41,072 bases of DNA from CAZQIC01 sp964593555 (lineage in GTDB: Bacteria; Bacteroidota; Bacteroidia; JAFLBG01). The stretch spans positions 1-41,072 of the forward strand of contig CAZQIC010000026.1 in the NCBI GenBank assembly GCA_964593555.1, in the 5' to 3' direction. The notes under the pieces are model-generated. The model had not been told where the DNA came from. It made no database searches and saw only the letters and a list, made by a program, of their open reading frames with translations. This document shows, piece by piece, positions 1-7,574 of this stretch. Each line of letters opens with the position of its first letter. The first letter of the stretch is position 1. The translations under genes and the position numbers were made by a program.

Positions 1-886
1 CTTCGTTGTCTTCAATAATAAATTTCAATGATGAATTATCGTCGAAGCTTATTAGTCCATCCAGGTCTTGCTTTTCCGCTATGGGATCTGAGAACTGTAC
101 CGATACATATTGATCAGGCGCCTGCATTACCTCAACATTGGTAACTTTAAAATCACCAAGCGCAGGAACTTCAATTTCCTTAGAGCCTTTTATGTCTGCA
201 TCAACAGGTTTTCCATTCCATGAAACAGTAAATTTTCCTTTTTCCTCGCTTCTGTTAACGCTGTCAATTACAAATTCATGAGTTGTCTTGTCAATATGGT
301 TCCACTTTATATTTAGTGATTTGTTATTTTGCTGTGCGGATAATATTTTTTCTATAGCATCGGTTTCAGCGCCATCAGCCATTGATAAAGTTCCTTTTAG
401 TTGCTGCCAGCGAAGTGTTTGTTTGTCAGTAGTGACTGATACTCCCGTAACAACTTCGAAAGATTGGGGAATTGTTTTAAATGAGAATTCAAAAACCTCA
501 AGATCTGAAGATGACACCTGCATCAGTTTATTAATGTGGAACTCTGCTGTGTACAATTGCCCTGATGGCATTCTGTGTTCAGGTCTGAACTCAAGGGTAC
601 GGCTATTCACCCAAACTGTTGTTCCTTTTATTTCAGGACTAAAATGAAAAAGCTGGTCTTCTACTATCTGTCCGTCTTCAACAGGTTTTCCTGTTTCGCT
701 TACCAATAAGATCCGTATTGGCGATTCGTTGGAAATAATACCCGAGGTATAAGCGGATATGTATCCACTGAAAGCGGGATTGACCGGCGTACTTCCTATG
801 GCTTTTTTTTCTGTTGATAAAAGTGTGATTCCAATAATTAGTGCGGCAACAATTCCTGAGAGGAACAGGAGGGCTCTTTTTGACAT
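1..886 (-). CDS. Alpha-2-macroglobulin family protein, N-terminal part (cut by the window edge)
   Basis: The minus strand reads open from an ATG at 886 to the window edge, giving about 295 residues. The protein begins with a short basic stretch and a hydrophobic segment (about residues 5-22, RALLFLSGIVAALIIGIT) with no lipobox cysteine, so it is a signal peptide or membrane anchor. The following sequence contains FSGYISAYTSGIISNESPIR, the opening of the first macroglobulin-type beta domain in large Bacteroidota alpha-2-macroglobulin proteins. These proteins are thought to act as periplasmic protease traps. The bait region and any thioester motif would lie outside the window and cannot be judged. 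It lies downstream of the DUF4139 gene on the same strand, but a strong terminator separates them, so it probably has its own promoter. Confidence 0.8.
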   Translation of the reverse strand, partial: MSKRALLFLSGIVAALIIGITLLSTEKKAIGSTPVNPAFSGYISAYTSGIISNESPIRILLVSETGKPVEDGQIVEDQLFHFSPEIKGTTVWVNSRTLEFRPEHRMPSGQLYTAEFHINKLMQVSSSDLEVFEFSFKTIPQSFEVVTGVSVTTDKQTLRWQQLKGTLSMADGAETDAIEKILSAQQNNKSLNIKWNHIDKTTHEFVIDSVNRSEEKGKFTVSWNGKPVDADIKGSKEIEVPALGDFKVTNVEVMQAPDQYVSVQFSDPIAEKQDLDGLISFDDNSSLKFIIEDNE

Positions 887-948
887 TGATAAAGGGTTTG
901 AATTATGAAATAAATGTAGTGAATACTATGATGGGAATAACAGGTGAT

Positions 949-982
949 TAAAAAGAAAAATCCCTCCGTTTTGGCGGAGGGA
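949..982 (-). terminator. Rho-independent terminator of the DUF4139 gene
   Basis: Positions 961-968 (TCCCTCCG) and 975-982 (CGGAGGGA) form a perfect 8-bp GC-rich stem with a 6-nt loop. Read on the minus strand the stem is followed by TTTTTCTTTT (960-951). It starts 9 nt after the stop of the gene ending at 991. Confidence 0.85.
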
Positions 983-990
983 TAGGGGTG

Positions 991-2634
991 TTAGAGATTT
1001 GTTAATATTTTGTCTTTAGGATATTTTACGGTGTACCCGAATTTAAATTTCTGGGTCTCTGCCGGAGCCATTTTTAGCTTCCACATTAGTTTTCCTGTTA
1101 CTTTATCGTACTCCGCTTTACCCGTCTCTGTTGCTTCCACAACAATTTCGTTATTAGAGGACAATGGTATTTGATCCTCTACTATAATCTCGATGGCATC
1201 CTTCTTCTTATTACGGATACTTATTTCATATGTACTTGTCTCTTTTTTGTTAAGGCCAATTACTTTCTTTTCACAGAAATCGACAAGTTTAGTGCGGGTT
1301 ACCGTTACATTTTTATCTCTTCCTAAAGAAATGTCCATGGTATCATTGGTACTTATGGTATTAAGGTATGATTTACCTACGTAAGTATCTTCAAAGAAAA
1401 TATTAGCATCACCAGATATAAGGTTGTATTTATCCCAGCCGGTGATCTTCGCCAATAAAAAGGCATCATTATCTATTTTAGGGGCACAGTAATAACTGTA
1501 CATAGCGGGTATACTTAGGTTTTGTATTTCTACAATGTAATGTTTGCCATCACTTGGAATAGAGTAGGGAATCTCAATATTATATTCTGTGGTAGTAGCG
1601 CTTTCACCAACTTCAACATACTGGGCCAATGAACCTGCAGCTTTTCCTGCCGCTTCTTTAAAAGTACCTTCTTCAGATGCAATTGAAATCTCATCTAAGT
1701 ATGTCGGTGCTTCCATCTGCGGAGCTGAATTATACGATCTTGCTTTTTTCTTATCGTTACCGTAGCTATATGGATTATAAAATTTTAACCACCATGGATT
1801 TAAAATGGGCTTGCTACCGCTTACATTCGGGTTTCCTGTTGACAAAGTTAGCTTAACATTTTTCCAATCGAACCCGCTGCTTTGGTAAACATTGCCTTTG
1901 TAGGCTAATGCGATCGGGCTGTTGCTGTCTTTGGCCCTAATATCATAACTAGGAGTCCATCCTGCTCCGTAAACCAGGTAACTCACATCAATTTTTCCCA
2001 TGGTTGCCGCTTTTGCAGAAACAGTTACAACTATCTCGCTTGTTGATTTAGATCTTCCTTGCTGTACCACATAAATCTGGTTGGTTATTCTTGTGATGGT
2101 TTCGGTTAATTTTTTTTCTTTCTGTTTAATCTCTAATTGTTTAGTGTTCAGATCAATTAATCTTGTACGGAATATATTGGCGATTTTCTCAAACTCAAGA
2201 GCTGTAACACCGTTGTTATCTCCGCCAATGCTTTTATTGCTAAGGATCATAGATTCTTCATTGGCATATACATTTTTTAGTCCTCGCTGGAGATCGAGAG
2301 CATTGTTTAATATTTCCAAAGAATCTTCAAGTGTGGTCAACTCTTTAGGTTTTGGTTGCTGGTTAAGATAATTAAGTCTGTGAACTACCGATAGTATCGA
2401 AAAATTGCCTTCCCCTTTTGCTTGAATTGTATTTACATTAATGGATGGAGACAGATTTTCAAAAACGATCTCGGAAGTACCAGCTCCAATAGAGCTATTT
2501 GCTTCGCTGGTTACCTGGGCACCACTTAAAAAAACAGTGGCTTCGGTTATTTTTGATTTAACTTTTATTTCATTTTCGGAGGCAATGCCTGTTATTGATA
2601 TACAGGTAACTATTGCAAGAAGAACTCGTTTCAT
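991..2634 (-). CDS. DUF4139 domain-containing protein (MuiA family)
   Basis: A 547-residue exported protein of unknown biochemical role. Residues 1-19 are a signal peptide (MKRVLLAIVTCISITGIAS). Residues about 28-125 match the DUF4140 N-terminal beta domain, which opens with a typical TEATVFLSGAQVT stretch. Residues about 100-190 are charged and helical, probably a coiled coil. Residues about 205-545 correspond to DUF4139, including YGAGWTPSYDIRA, DWKNVKLTLSTGNP and a C-terminal FKFGYTVKYPKD. The family was named mucoidy inhibitor A in some bacteria, but the function is not established for Bacteroidota. The gene is monocistronic by appearance, with its own terminator at 949-982. The family assignment is firm and the function is not. 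Confidence 0.88.
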   Translation of the reverse strand: MKRVLLAIVTCISITGIASENEIKVKSKITEATVFLSGAQVTSEANSSIGAGTSEIVFENLSPSINVNTIQAKGEGNFSILSVVHRLNYLNQQPKPKELTTLEDSLEILNNALDLQRGLKNVYANEESMILSNKSIGGDNNGVTALEFEKIANIFRTRLIDLNTKQLEIKQKEKKLTETITRITNQIYVVQQGRSKSTSEIVVTVSAKAATMGKIDVSYLVYGAGWTPSYDIRAKDSNSPIALAYKGNVYQSSGFDWKNVKLTLSTGNPNVSGSKPILNPWWLKFYNPYSYGNDKKKARSYNSAPQMEAPTYLDEISIASEEGTFKEAAGKAAGSLAQYVEVGESATTTEYNIEIPYSIPSDGKHYIVEIQNLSIPAMYSYYCAPKIDNDAFLLAKITGWDKYNLISGDANIFFEDTYVGKSYLNTISTNDTMDISLGRDKNVTVTRTKLVDFCEKKVIGLNKKETSTYEISIRNKKKDAIEIIVEDQIPLSSNNEIVVEATETGKAEYDKVTGKLMWKLKMAPAETQKFKFGYTVKYPKDKILTNL

Positions 2635-2710
2635 ATAAGTGTTTTTTAGATAGATGCGTTCGTTTGCAAAAATCCATAACTAAAGTACAATTTTGTTTGG
2701 GTTATAAAAC

Positions 2711-2736
2711 AAAAGGGCTGCGGTAGGCAGCCCTTT
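2711..2736 (-). terminator. Rho-independent terminator of the zinc peptidase gene
   Basis: AAAGGGCTGC (2712-2721) and GCAGCCCTTT (2727-2736) form a perfect 10-bp stem around a 5-nt loop. On the minus strand the stem is followed by a T-rich tract (TGTTTTATAAC). It lies 24 nt past the stop codon of the minus-strand gene 2760-3455. Confidence 0.8.
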
Positions 2737-2759
2737 AATAAACATTGTTTTTAATGAGT

Positions 2760-3455
2760 TTAATCCCTGCTTCCGGTATAACGCATAACATAATAAAGCA
2801 ATGTTGTTACGGATGCTAAAGCAGCAACAATATATGTAGAAGCGGCCCAGCCTAATGCATTTTTTGCATGGGCGTTTTCTTCGCCTCTTGCAATACGCGA
2901 ACTATTTAGCCAAACCAGGGCTCTTTTACTTGCGTCCAGTTCTACAGGCAATGTAATTAAGCTGAATACCGTAATAGCGGCCTGTAAAACTATAATGACC
3001 AGTAACATTTGATTATAAATGTGGAACATAAAGGCAAAAAATATGCCCGCCATTAATATAAAATTCATGAGTGAGGAGCTGAATTGTACAATAGGAACCA
3101 ATGTTGAGCGCATTTGTAACCATGCATACGCAGTTGCGTGTTGCACAGCGTGTCCGCATTCATGCGCAGCAATCGCTGCGGATGCAATGCTACTTCCATG
3201 ATAAACATCCGGGCTAAGGTTTACCGTTTTATTTGCCGGGTTGTAGTGGTCGGTCAATTGCCCTTCCACAGATATTACCTGCACATCGCGTATATCGTTA
3301 TCGCGTAGCATTTTTTCCGCTACTTCTTTCCCGGTTAAGCCTGATGAAAGCTGCTCTTTGGAATATTGAGCAATTTTACTTTTCAAACGTCCGCTTACGA
3401 TTAAGCCAATGACCATAAACGCAATAGTTATAACTAACAGAATTGGATCGAACAT
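2760..3455 (-). CDS. Membrane-bound neutral zinc metallopeptidase (YugP-like)
   Basis: A 231-residue integral membrane peptidase of the Zn_peptidase_2 (YugP) family. Residue 3 onward is a hydrophobic helix (ILLVITIAFMVIGLIVSG). The zinc-binding HEXXH motif is HECGH at about residues 98-102, inside AAHECGHAVQHA, a signature of this family. Two further hydrophobic helices lie at about 125-150 and 153-172, and another near the C terminus (about 200-220). The length is normal for the family. The substrate is unknown; a role in membrane protein quality control is only inferred. A near-perfect Bacteroidota promoter lies just upstream (3478-3510) and a terminator follows, so it appears to be a single-gene unit. 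Confidence 0.9.
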   Translation of the reverse strand: MFDPILLVITIAFMVIGLIVSGRLKSKIAQYSKEQLSSGLTGKEVAEKMLRDNDIRDVQVISVEGQLTDHYNPANKTVNLSPDVYHGSSIASAAIAAHECGHAVQHATAYAWLQMRSTLVPIVQFSSSLMNFILMAGIFFAFMFHIYNQMLLVIIVLQAAITVFSLITLPVELDASKRALVWLNSSRIARGEENAHAKNALGWAASTYIVAALASVTTLLYYVMRYTGSRD

Positions 3456-3477
3456 ATTATTTAGATTTATTGTTATA

Positions 3478-3510
3478 CAAAGTTACTCTTTTGTCTACTT
3501 CTATTGCAAA
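3478..3510 (-). promoter_or_regulatory. Bacteroidota-type promoter for the zinc peptidase gene
   Basis: On the minus strand TTTG (3510-3507) is followed by a 21-nt spacer and TAACTTTG (3485-3478). This matches the phylum consensus of a -33 TTTG and a -7 TAnnTTTG. The expected transcription start lies about 18 nt before the ATG at 3455. Confidence 0.7.
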
Positions 3511-3673
3511 GCACATACCAAAACATATTAACGACAAATTGACTTTAATTTTTTATTCTTCCTGAAAAGATGTCCGGCTTTATTAGTAAAACGCGTCACT
3601 CTGTCTTTTATTTTGGCATGGTATACGCTTTGTGAAATGTGAAGAGAATTAATACTAAAAATAAAATAAAATT

Positions 3674-4129
3674 ATGACACGAATTAAATGGAATAACACA
3701 AATGGTAGCCCTTACAAAAGTGGGGTTGCATTCTCTTCTGTAGCATCACTGATTGATGATGTTTTAAAAGGTGATTTTTATACGGATAGAACAGCAGGTT
3801 TTTTGCCGGCCGTTAATATTTCGGAGAATAAGGAAAACTTTACCATCGAACTTTCTGTTCCGGGATTTAAAAAGGAAGACTTTGATGTAAAGGTGAACGA
3901 AAATGAGTTAACCGTTTCTGCAGAATATAAAATCGAAAATACAGAGGCGGAAAAGAATTTCACAAAAAGGGAATTCAGTTTCACTTCCTTCAAAAGATCG
4001 TTTACTCTTCCCGAAACTGCTAATGTAGAATCTATAGAAGGTAAATACGATTCAGGGATCTTAAAGCTGGTAATTGCCAAAAAGGAAGAAAACAAAGCAA
4101 AGCCTGTTAAGGAAGTGAAAATCTCATAA
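3674..4129 (+). CDS. Small heat shock protein, Hsp20/alpha-crystallin family
   Basis: A 151-residue cytoplasmic ATP-independent chaperone that would hold unfolding proteins for refolding by Hsp70/ClpB. The N-terminal arm (about 1-43) is variable. The alpha-crystallin domain spans about 44-138, beginning PAVNISENKENFTIELSVPG and ending with the conserved G-x-L-x-L element as GILKLVIAKKEE. The C-terminal tail is short and lysine-rich. The ATG at 3674 gives the normal length. The gene is followed by a terminator at 4153-4184. An AT-rich stretch lies upstream, where I found no exact copy of the TAnnTTTG promoter element, so its heat-shock control cannot be read from sequence. Confidence 0.93.
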   Translation: MTRIKWNNTNGSPYKSGVAFSSVASLIDDVLKGDFYTDRTAGFLPAVNISENKENFTIELSVPGFKKEDFDVKVNENELTVSAEYKIENTEAEKNFTKREFSFTSFKRSFTLPETANVESIEGKYDSGILKLVIAKKEENKAKPVKEVKIS

Positions 4130-4152
4130 GTGTTGTTTGTTGTTTGTTTCAA

Positions 4153-4184
4153 AAAGGCCTCCGTGTAAATGGAGGTCTTTTGTG
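4153..4184 (+). terminator. Rho-independent terminator of the hsp20 gene
   Basis: AAAGGCCTCC (4153-4162) pairs with GGAGGTCTTT (4171-4180), with one G-T wobble and an 8-nt loop, and is followed by a T-rich run. It sits 24 nt after the hsp20 stop and before surE. Confidence 0.75.
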
Positions 4185-4217
4185 TTTATTTTGGTAATTT
4201 TGTATAAATATTTTGCT

Positions 4218-4985
4218 GTGAGCAAACCTTTGATCTTAGTTACCAATGACGATGGCATATATGCGCCCGGTATTTCGGCCCTGGTTAGCGTAATGAAAAC
4301 CTTGGGTGATGTTGTTGTAATTGCTCCCGACAGACCGCAGTCCGGAATGGGACACGCTATCACCATTAATTCCACGTTAAGGATAAACAGGTCCAGAGTG
4401 TATGATGTAATGGATGAATACAGTTGTTCGGGAACCCCGGTCGATTGTGTTAAGCTTGCGGTAAATAAAATTCTTCCGAGGCGACCCGATCTTTGTGTTT
4501 CAGGGATTAACCATGGCGCGAATATGTCTATTAATGTGATCTATTCGGGTACAATGTCGGCAGCGGTTGAAGGTGCCATCGAAGGTGTTCCCTCAATCGG
4601 TTTCTCTTTGTGTGATCATTCAATTGATGCCGATCTCGAAGCTTCAAAAAAAATAGTTGAAAAAATAACCCGTAAAGTTTTAGAAGAAGGTTTGCCACAA
4701 GGTGTTTGTCTTAATGTAAATATTCCTCCGGGACACGAATCGACAATAAAAGGGATAAGAGTAGCCCGTCAGACAAAAGCTAACTGGATAGAGGAGCTGG
4801 ATGAACGTAAAGATCCTGGAGGGCATTCGTATTATTGGTTGACGGGAACATTTAAAAATTTTGAAGTTGGGAACGAAGAGACGGATGTTTGGGCGCTGGA
4901 TAATAATTATGTTTCTGTTGTTCCAGTGCAATTTGATATGACTGCTTATAATGCAATTGATATACTGAAAAAATGGATGCTGTAA
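4218..4985 (+). CDS. surE: 5'/3'-nucleotidase SurE
   Basis: A 255-residue metal-dependent nucleoside monophosphate phosphatase. The start is taken as GTG 4218, giving MSKPLILVTNDDGIYAPG, which matches the family N terminus; an in-frame ATG at 4137 would add 27 residues not seen in SurE and would overlap the hsp20 terminator. Family motifs are the metal-binding NDDG (residues 10-13), SGTPVDCVKL, SGINHGAN and YSGTMSAAVEGA. The length is close to the 253 residues of the E. coli enzyme. Its last codons overlap the ATG of the next gene (4973), and surE leads a tightly packed run of genes that includes lpxB. This order is common in Bacteroidota. Confidence 0.95.
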   Translation: MSKPLILVTNDDGIYAPGISALVSVMKTLGDVVVIAPDRPQSGMGHAITINSTLRINRSRVYDVMDEYSCSGTPVDCVKLAVNKILPRRPDLCVSGINHGANMSINVIYSGTMSAAVEGAIEGVPSIGFSLCDHSIDADLEASKKIVEKITRKVLEEGLPQGVCLNVNIPPGHESTIKGIRVARQTKANWIEELDERKDPGGHSYYWLTGTFKNFEVGNEETDVWALDNNYVSVVPVQFDMTAYNAIDILKKWML

Positions 4986-5278
4986 GAAAAAGACAATTCG
5001 ATTCAATTTATTTAGGAATAATTCTTGGTTTGTTGTCCCCGGTCATCCCGTTCTTAGGATATTACCTCATCAATTATTCATATGTCTCTATTAGTAGTTT
5101 TTTAAGAATAATTATATTGGCAAATACATACACACCATTATTAAGCTTATGCGTTTTGGCTAATCTCGCTGTTTTTTTTGTATTTATCTCGAAGCATAAA
5201 TATTATTCTGCACGTGGAGTTTTACTTTCTACTTTCTTGTATGCTATTTTAGTTTTCATTCTAAAATTCTCCCAGTAA
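4973..5278 (+). CDS. Small membrane protein between surE and lpxB
   Basis: A 101-residue protein of unknown function. It has three predicted hydrophobic helices (about residues 13-35, 40-70 and 78-98) separated by short basic loops (SKHKYYSARG). The start codon overlaps the end of surE by 13 nt, and the stop is one nucleotide before the TTG start of lpxB, so the gene is almost certainly translationally coupled to both. Being held between surE and lpxB suggests an envelope role, but this is only context. No family motif was recognised. Confidence 0.75.
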   Translation: MDAVRKRQFDSIYLGIILGLLSPVIPFLGYYLINYSYVSISSFLRIIILANTYTPLLSLCVLANLAVFFVFISKHKYYSARGVLLSTFLYAILVFILKFSQ

Positions 5279-5279
5279 A

Positions 5280-6395
5280 TTGAGGTACTATGTAATAGCC
5301 GGCGAAGCATCAGGCGATCTGCACGCTTCTAATTTGGTAAAAGAAATTAGTAAGCTCGATAATAATTCAGATTTCAGGGGATGGGGCGGAGATATGATGC
5401 AGGCTGAGGGTGTTTCTATTGTTAAGCATTATCGGGAACTTGCATTCATGGGTTTCACCGAAGTGCTGATGAATATTTCGACTATTCTCAACAACATTAA
5501 ACTTTGTAAAGAGGATATTCTTAATTACAAACCGGATGTTGTAATTCTGATAGATTACCCGGGATTTAATTTACGCATTGCACCATTCTTAAAACAGAAC
5601 GGAATAAAAGTTTTTTATTATATCTCTCCGCAGGTTTGGGCCTGGAAACAATCACGTGTAAAAAAAATCAAAGAGTTCGTTGATAAAATGTTTGTGATAC
5701 TTCCTTTTGAAAAAGATTTCTACTCAAAGTTCAATTATGCGGTCGATTTTGTAGGCCATCCTTTATTAGATGCCGTTTCGACAATAAAAAAGGAAGATGA
5801 TTTTGTACAAAAGTTTGGGCTTGATGCTAAACCGCTTGTTGCCATTCTTCCCGGCAGCAGAAAGCAGGAGATAGAGCAAATGCTTCCGGTTATGATAAAT
5901 GTGGCAAAGCGTTTCAATGATTTTCAATTTGTTATCGCTGGGGCTCCATCAATCGAAGAAGTTTTTTATAAAAATATTATTAAAGATTCTTCCATTAAAT
6001 TGATCAGTGGCAAAACATATCAACTATTGTTACACGCGAAAGCAGCAATGGTAACTTCTGGCACCGCTACTCTTGAAACCGCATTATTCGGCGTTCCCGA
6101 AGTGGTATGTTATAAAGGTGGAAAAATTTCCTTTATGATCGCCAAACAACTGGTAAAGGTAAGTTACATATCACTGGTCAACCTGATATTAGATAGAGAG
6201 GTTGTAAAGGAATTAATACAAGATAATTTTAATGAAGAAACCTTGTATGAAGAAATGAATGAGCTGCTGTACAATAAAGAATATATCAACAAGGTTGAAG
6301 TCAATTATAAGGGACTGCGGGAAAAGCTTGGGGGGAGCGGTGCTTCAGAAAAAACGGCACAATTGATGGTGAGTTATTTAAAAGGGGCTACGTAA
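5280..6395 (+). CDS. lpxB: Lipid-A-disaccharide synthase LpxB
   Basis: A 371-residue peripheral membrane glycosyltransferase (GT19). It joins UDP-2,3-diacylglucosamine and lipid X to make the lipid A disaccharide. Visible motifs are the N-terminal YYVIAGEASGDLHASNLV, ISPQVWAWKQSRVKKIK, FVGHPLLD, the nucleotide-binding LPGSRKQEIEQMLPVM and SGTATLETALFGVPEVVCYK. The start is TTG at 5280; the next in-frame ATG lies beyond the essential GEASGD motif, so TTG is well supported. The gene follows the preceding stop by one nucleotide and abuts the SpoIID-like gene, whose ATG is the very next base after its stop. Its presence shows a Gram-negative outer membrane with lipid A. Confidence 0.96.
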   Translation: MRYYVIAGEASGDLHASNLVKEISKLDNNSDFRGWGGDMMQAEGVSIVKHYRELAFMGFTEVLMNISTILNNIKLCKEDILNYKPDVVILIDYPGFNLRIAPFLKQNGIKVFYYISPQVWAWKQSRVKKIKEFVDKMFVILPFEKDFYSKFNYAVDFVGHPLLDAVSTIKKEDDFVQKFGLDAKPLVAILPGSRKQEIEQMLPVMINVAKRFNDFQFVIAGAPSIEEVFYKNIIKDSSIKLISGKTYQLLLHAKAAMVTSGTATLETALFGVPEVVCYKGGKISFMIAKQLVKVSYISLVNLILDREVVKELIQDNFNEETLYEEMNELLYNKEYINKVEVNYKGLREKLGGSGASEKTAQLMVSYLKGAT

Positions 6396-7574
6396 ATGTA
6401 TAACTCGATTAGAAAAATAATTTTTACTTCATTTTTTTTTGCGGCATGTTTTTTCACTCATGCTGAAAACGTTAAGGTGAGAATTTTTTCGGATCAGCAG
6501 ATCAATTCATTTATTTTTTCTTTATCTGCGGGTGGGTACGAACTATATGCCGATGGTAAAATAATTCCCACTGTCGAAGGTCCGGGTATATATCAGCTTG
6601 ATGTTATTGGTGATTCAATAAGCGTGAAAGCTCTTGAAAACAAGGTTGGTGTTTTCTCTGTTGTTTATTTTATCGGTGCAAATGTTGAGAATACATTTAA
6701 AATAAAATCTCTTTTATCAGCCAAGCCTGCCAAAACTTATGATGATAATTTAATTGTAAGTGTAGTCAATAAGAATTTTAAATTGGTGAATGATGTGGAT
6801 ATTGAAAACTATGTCGCCGGTGTTGTTGAATCCGAATCTGGTGGGTATGCCACTGCAGAATATTATAAGCTGCAATCAATTTTGTGTCGTTCATATACAT
6901 TGAGTAGCTTAAGAAGACATGAACTGGAAGGTTTTAATCTATGCGACCAGGTGCATTGCCAGGCATATAATTGTAAAACGGTTAGGAGCAATATTATCTC
7001 CGCAGTAAGTTCTGCAAAAGGTTTGGTAATAGTTGACAGTGAACTGGAGTTGATATCAGCTGCTTATCATTCTAATTGCGGTGGAGAAACCGTTAATTCT
7101 GAAAACGTATGGTTGTTACCTAAGCCGTATTTGAAATCAATAAAGGATACTTTCTGTACCAAGGAGCCGCACGCTACCTGGCAAAAAAAAATATCCACAA
7201 TTGAGTGGACCCAGTATCTCGCTTCGAAATATAATTATCCTGTTAGTGATTCATTCGCTTTGAATAAAGTATTAACCTGCAGCGTACAAAATCAGGAACG
7301 ATGTATTTGTTTTCCTGATGCCGGATCACCAACTATTCTTTTGCGCACTATTCGTGACGATTGGAAATTAAAATCTACCTTTTTTACTGTTACACAAAAG
7401 GATGGCTTTACAGTGTTTAATGGCCGGGGCTTTGGACACGGTATTGGTGTATGTCAGGAGGGGGCAATGCAAATGTCGAAAAAGGGATATTCTTATAAGG
7501 ATATTATTCATTACTACTACAAGGATGTTCATATTGTAGATCTTTCAGTTCTGGATTTTTTTAAGCAAGAATGA
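6396..7574 (+). CDS. SpoIID/LytB domain-containing secreted protein
   Basis: A 392-residue exported protein with a signal peptide (residues 1-23, ending FFTHA). The SpoIID/LytB fold spans about 120-385. Recognisable elements are IENYVAGVVESESGG near residue 138, the RSYTL motif, AYHSNCGGET, and the C-terminal FNGRGFGHGIGVCQEGAMQM near residue 345. In spore formers SpoIID is a lytic transglycosylase that cleaves denuded peptidoglycan. In Bacteroidota the homologues have no spore role and probably act on peptidoglycan in envelope remodelling; this is inference. Its stop overlaps the ATG of the ComEC-like gene by 4 nt (ATGA at 7571-7574), so the two are likely translationally coupled. Confidence 0.9.
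   Translation: MYNSIRKIIFTSFFFAACFFTHAENVKVRIFSDQQINSFIFSLSAGGYELYADGKIIPTVEGPGIYQLDVIGDSISVKALENKVGVFSVVYFIGANVENTFKIKSLLSAKPAKTYDDNLIVSVVNKNFKLVNDVDIENYVAGVVESESGGYATAEYYKLQSILCRSYTLSSLRRHELEGFNLCDQVHCQAYNCKTVRSNIISAVSSAKGLVIVDSELELISAAYHSNCGGETVNSENVWLLPKPYLKSIKDTFCTKEPHATWQKKISTIEWTQYLASKYNYPVSDSFALNKVLTCSVQNQERCICFPDAGSPTILLRTIRDDWKLKSTFFTVTQKDGFTVFNGRGFGHGIGVCQEGAMQMSKKGYSYKDIIHYYYKDVHIVDLSVLDFFKQE

Noticed and set aside
288..647. Open frame on the plus strand near the left edge
   Set aside because: It is antisense to the alpha-2-macroglobulin frame, which reads open and with family motifs from 886 to the edge.
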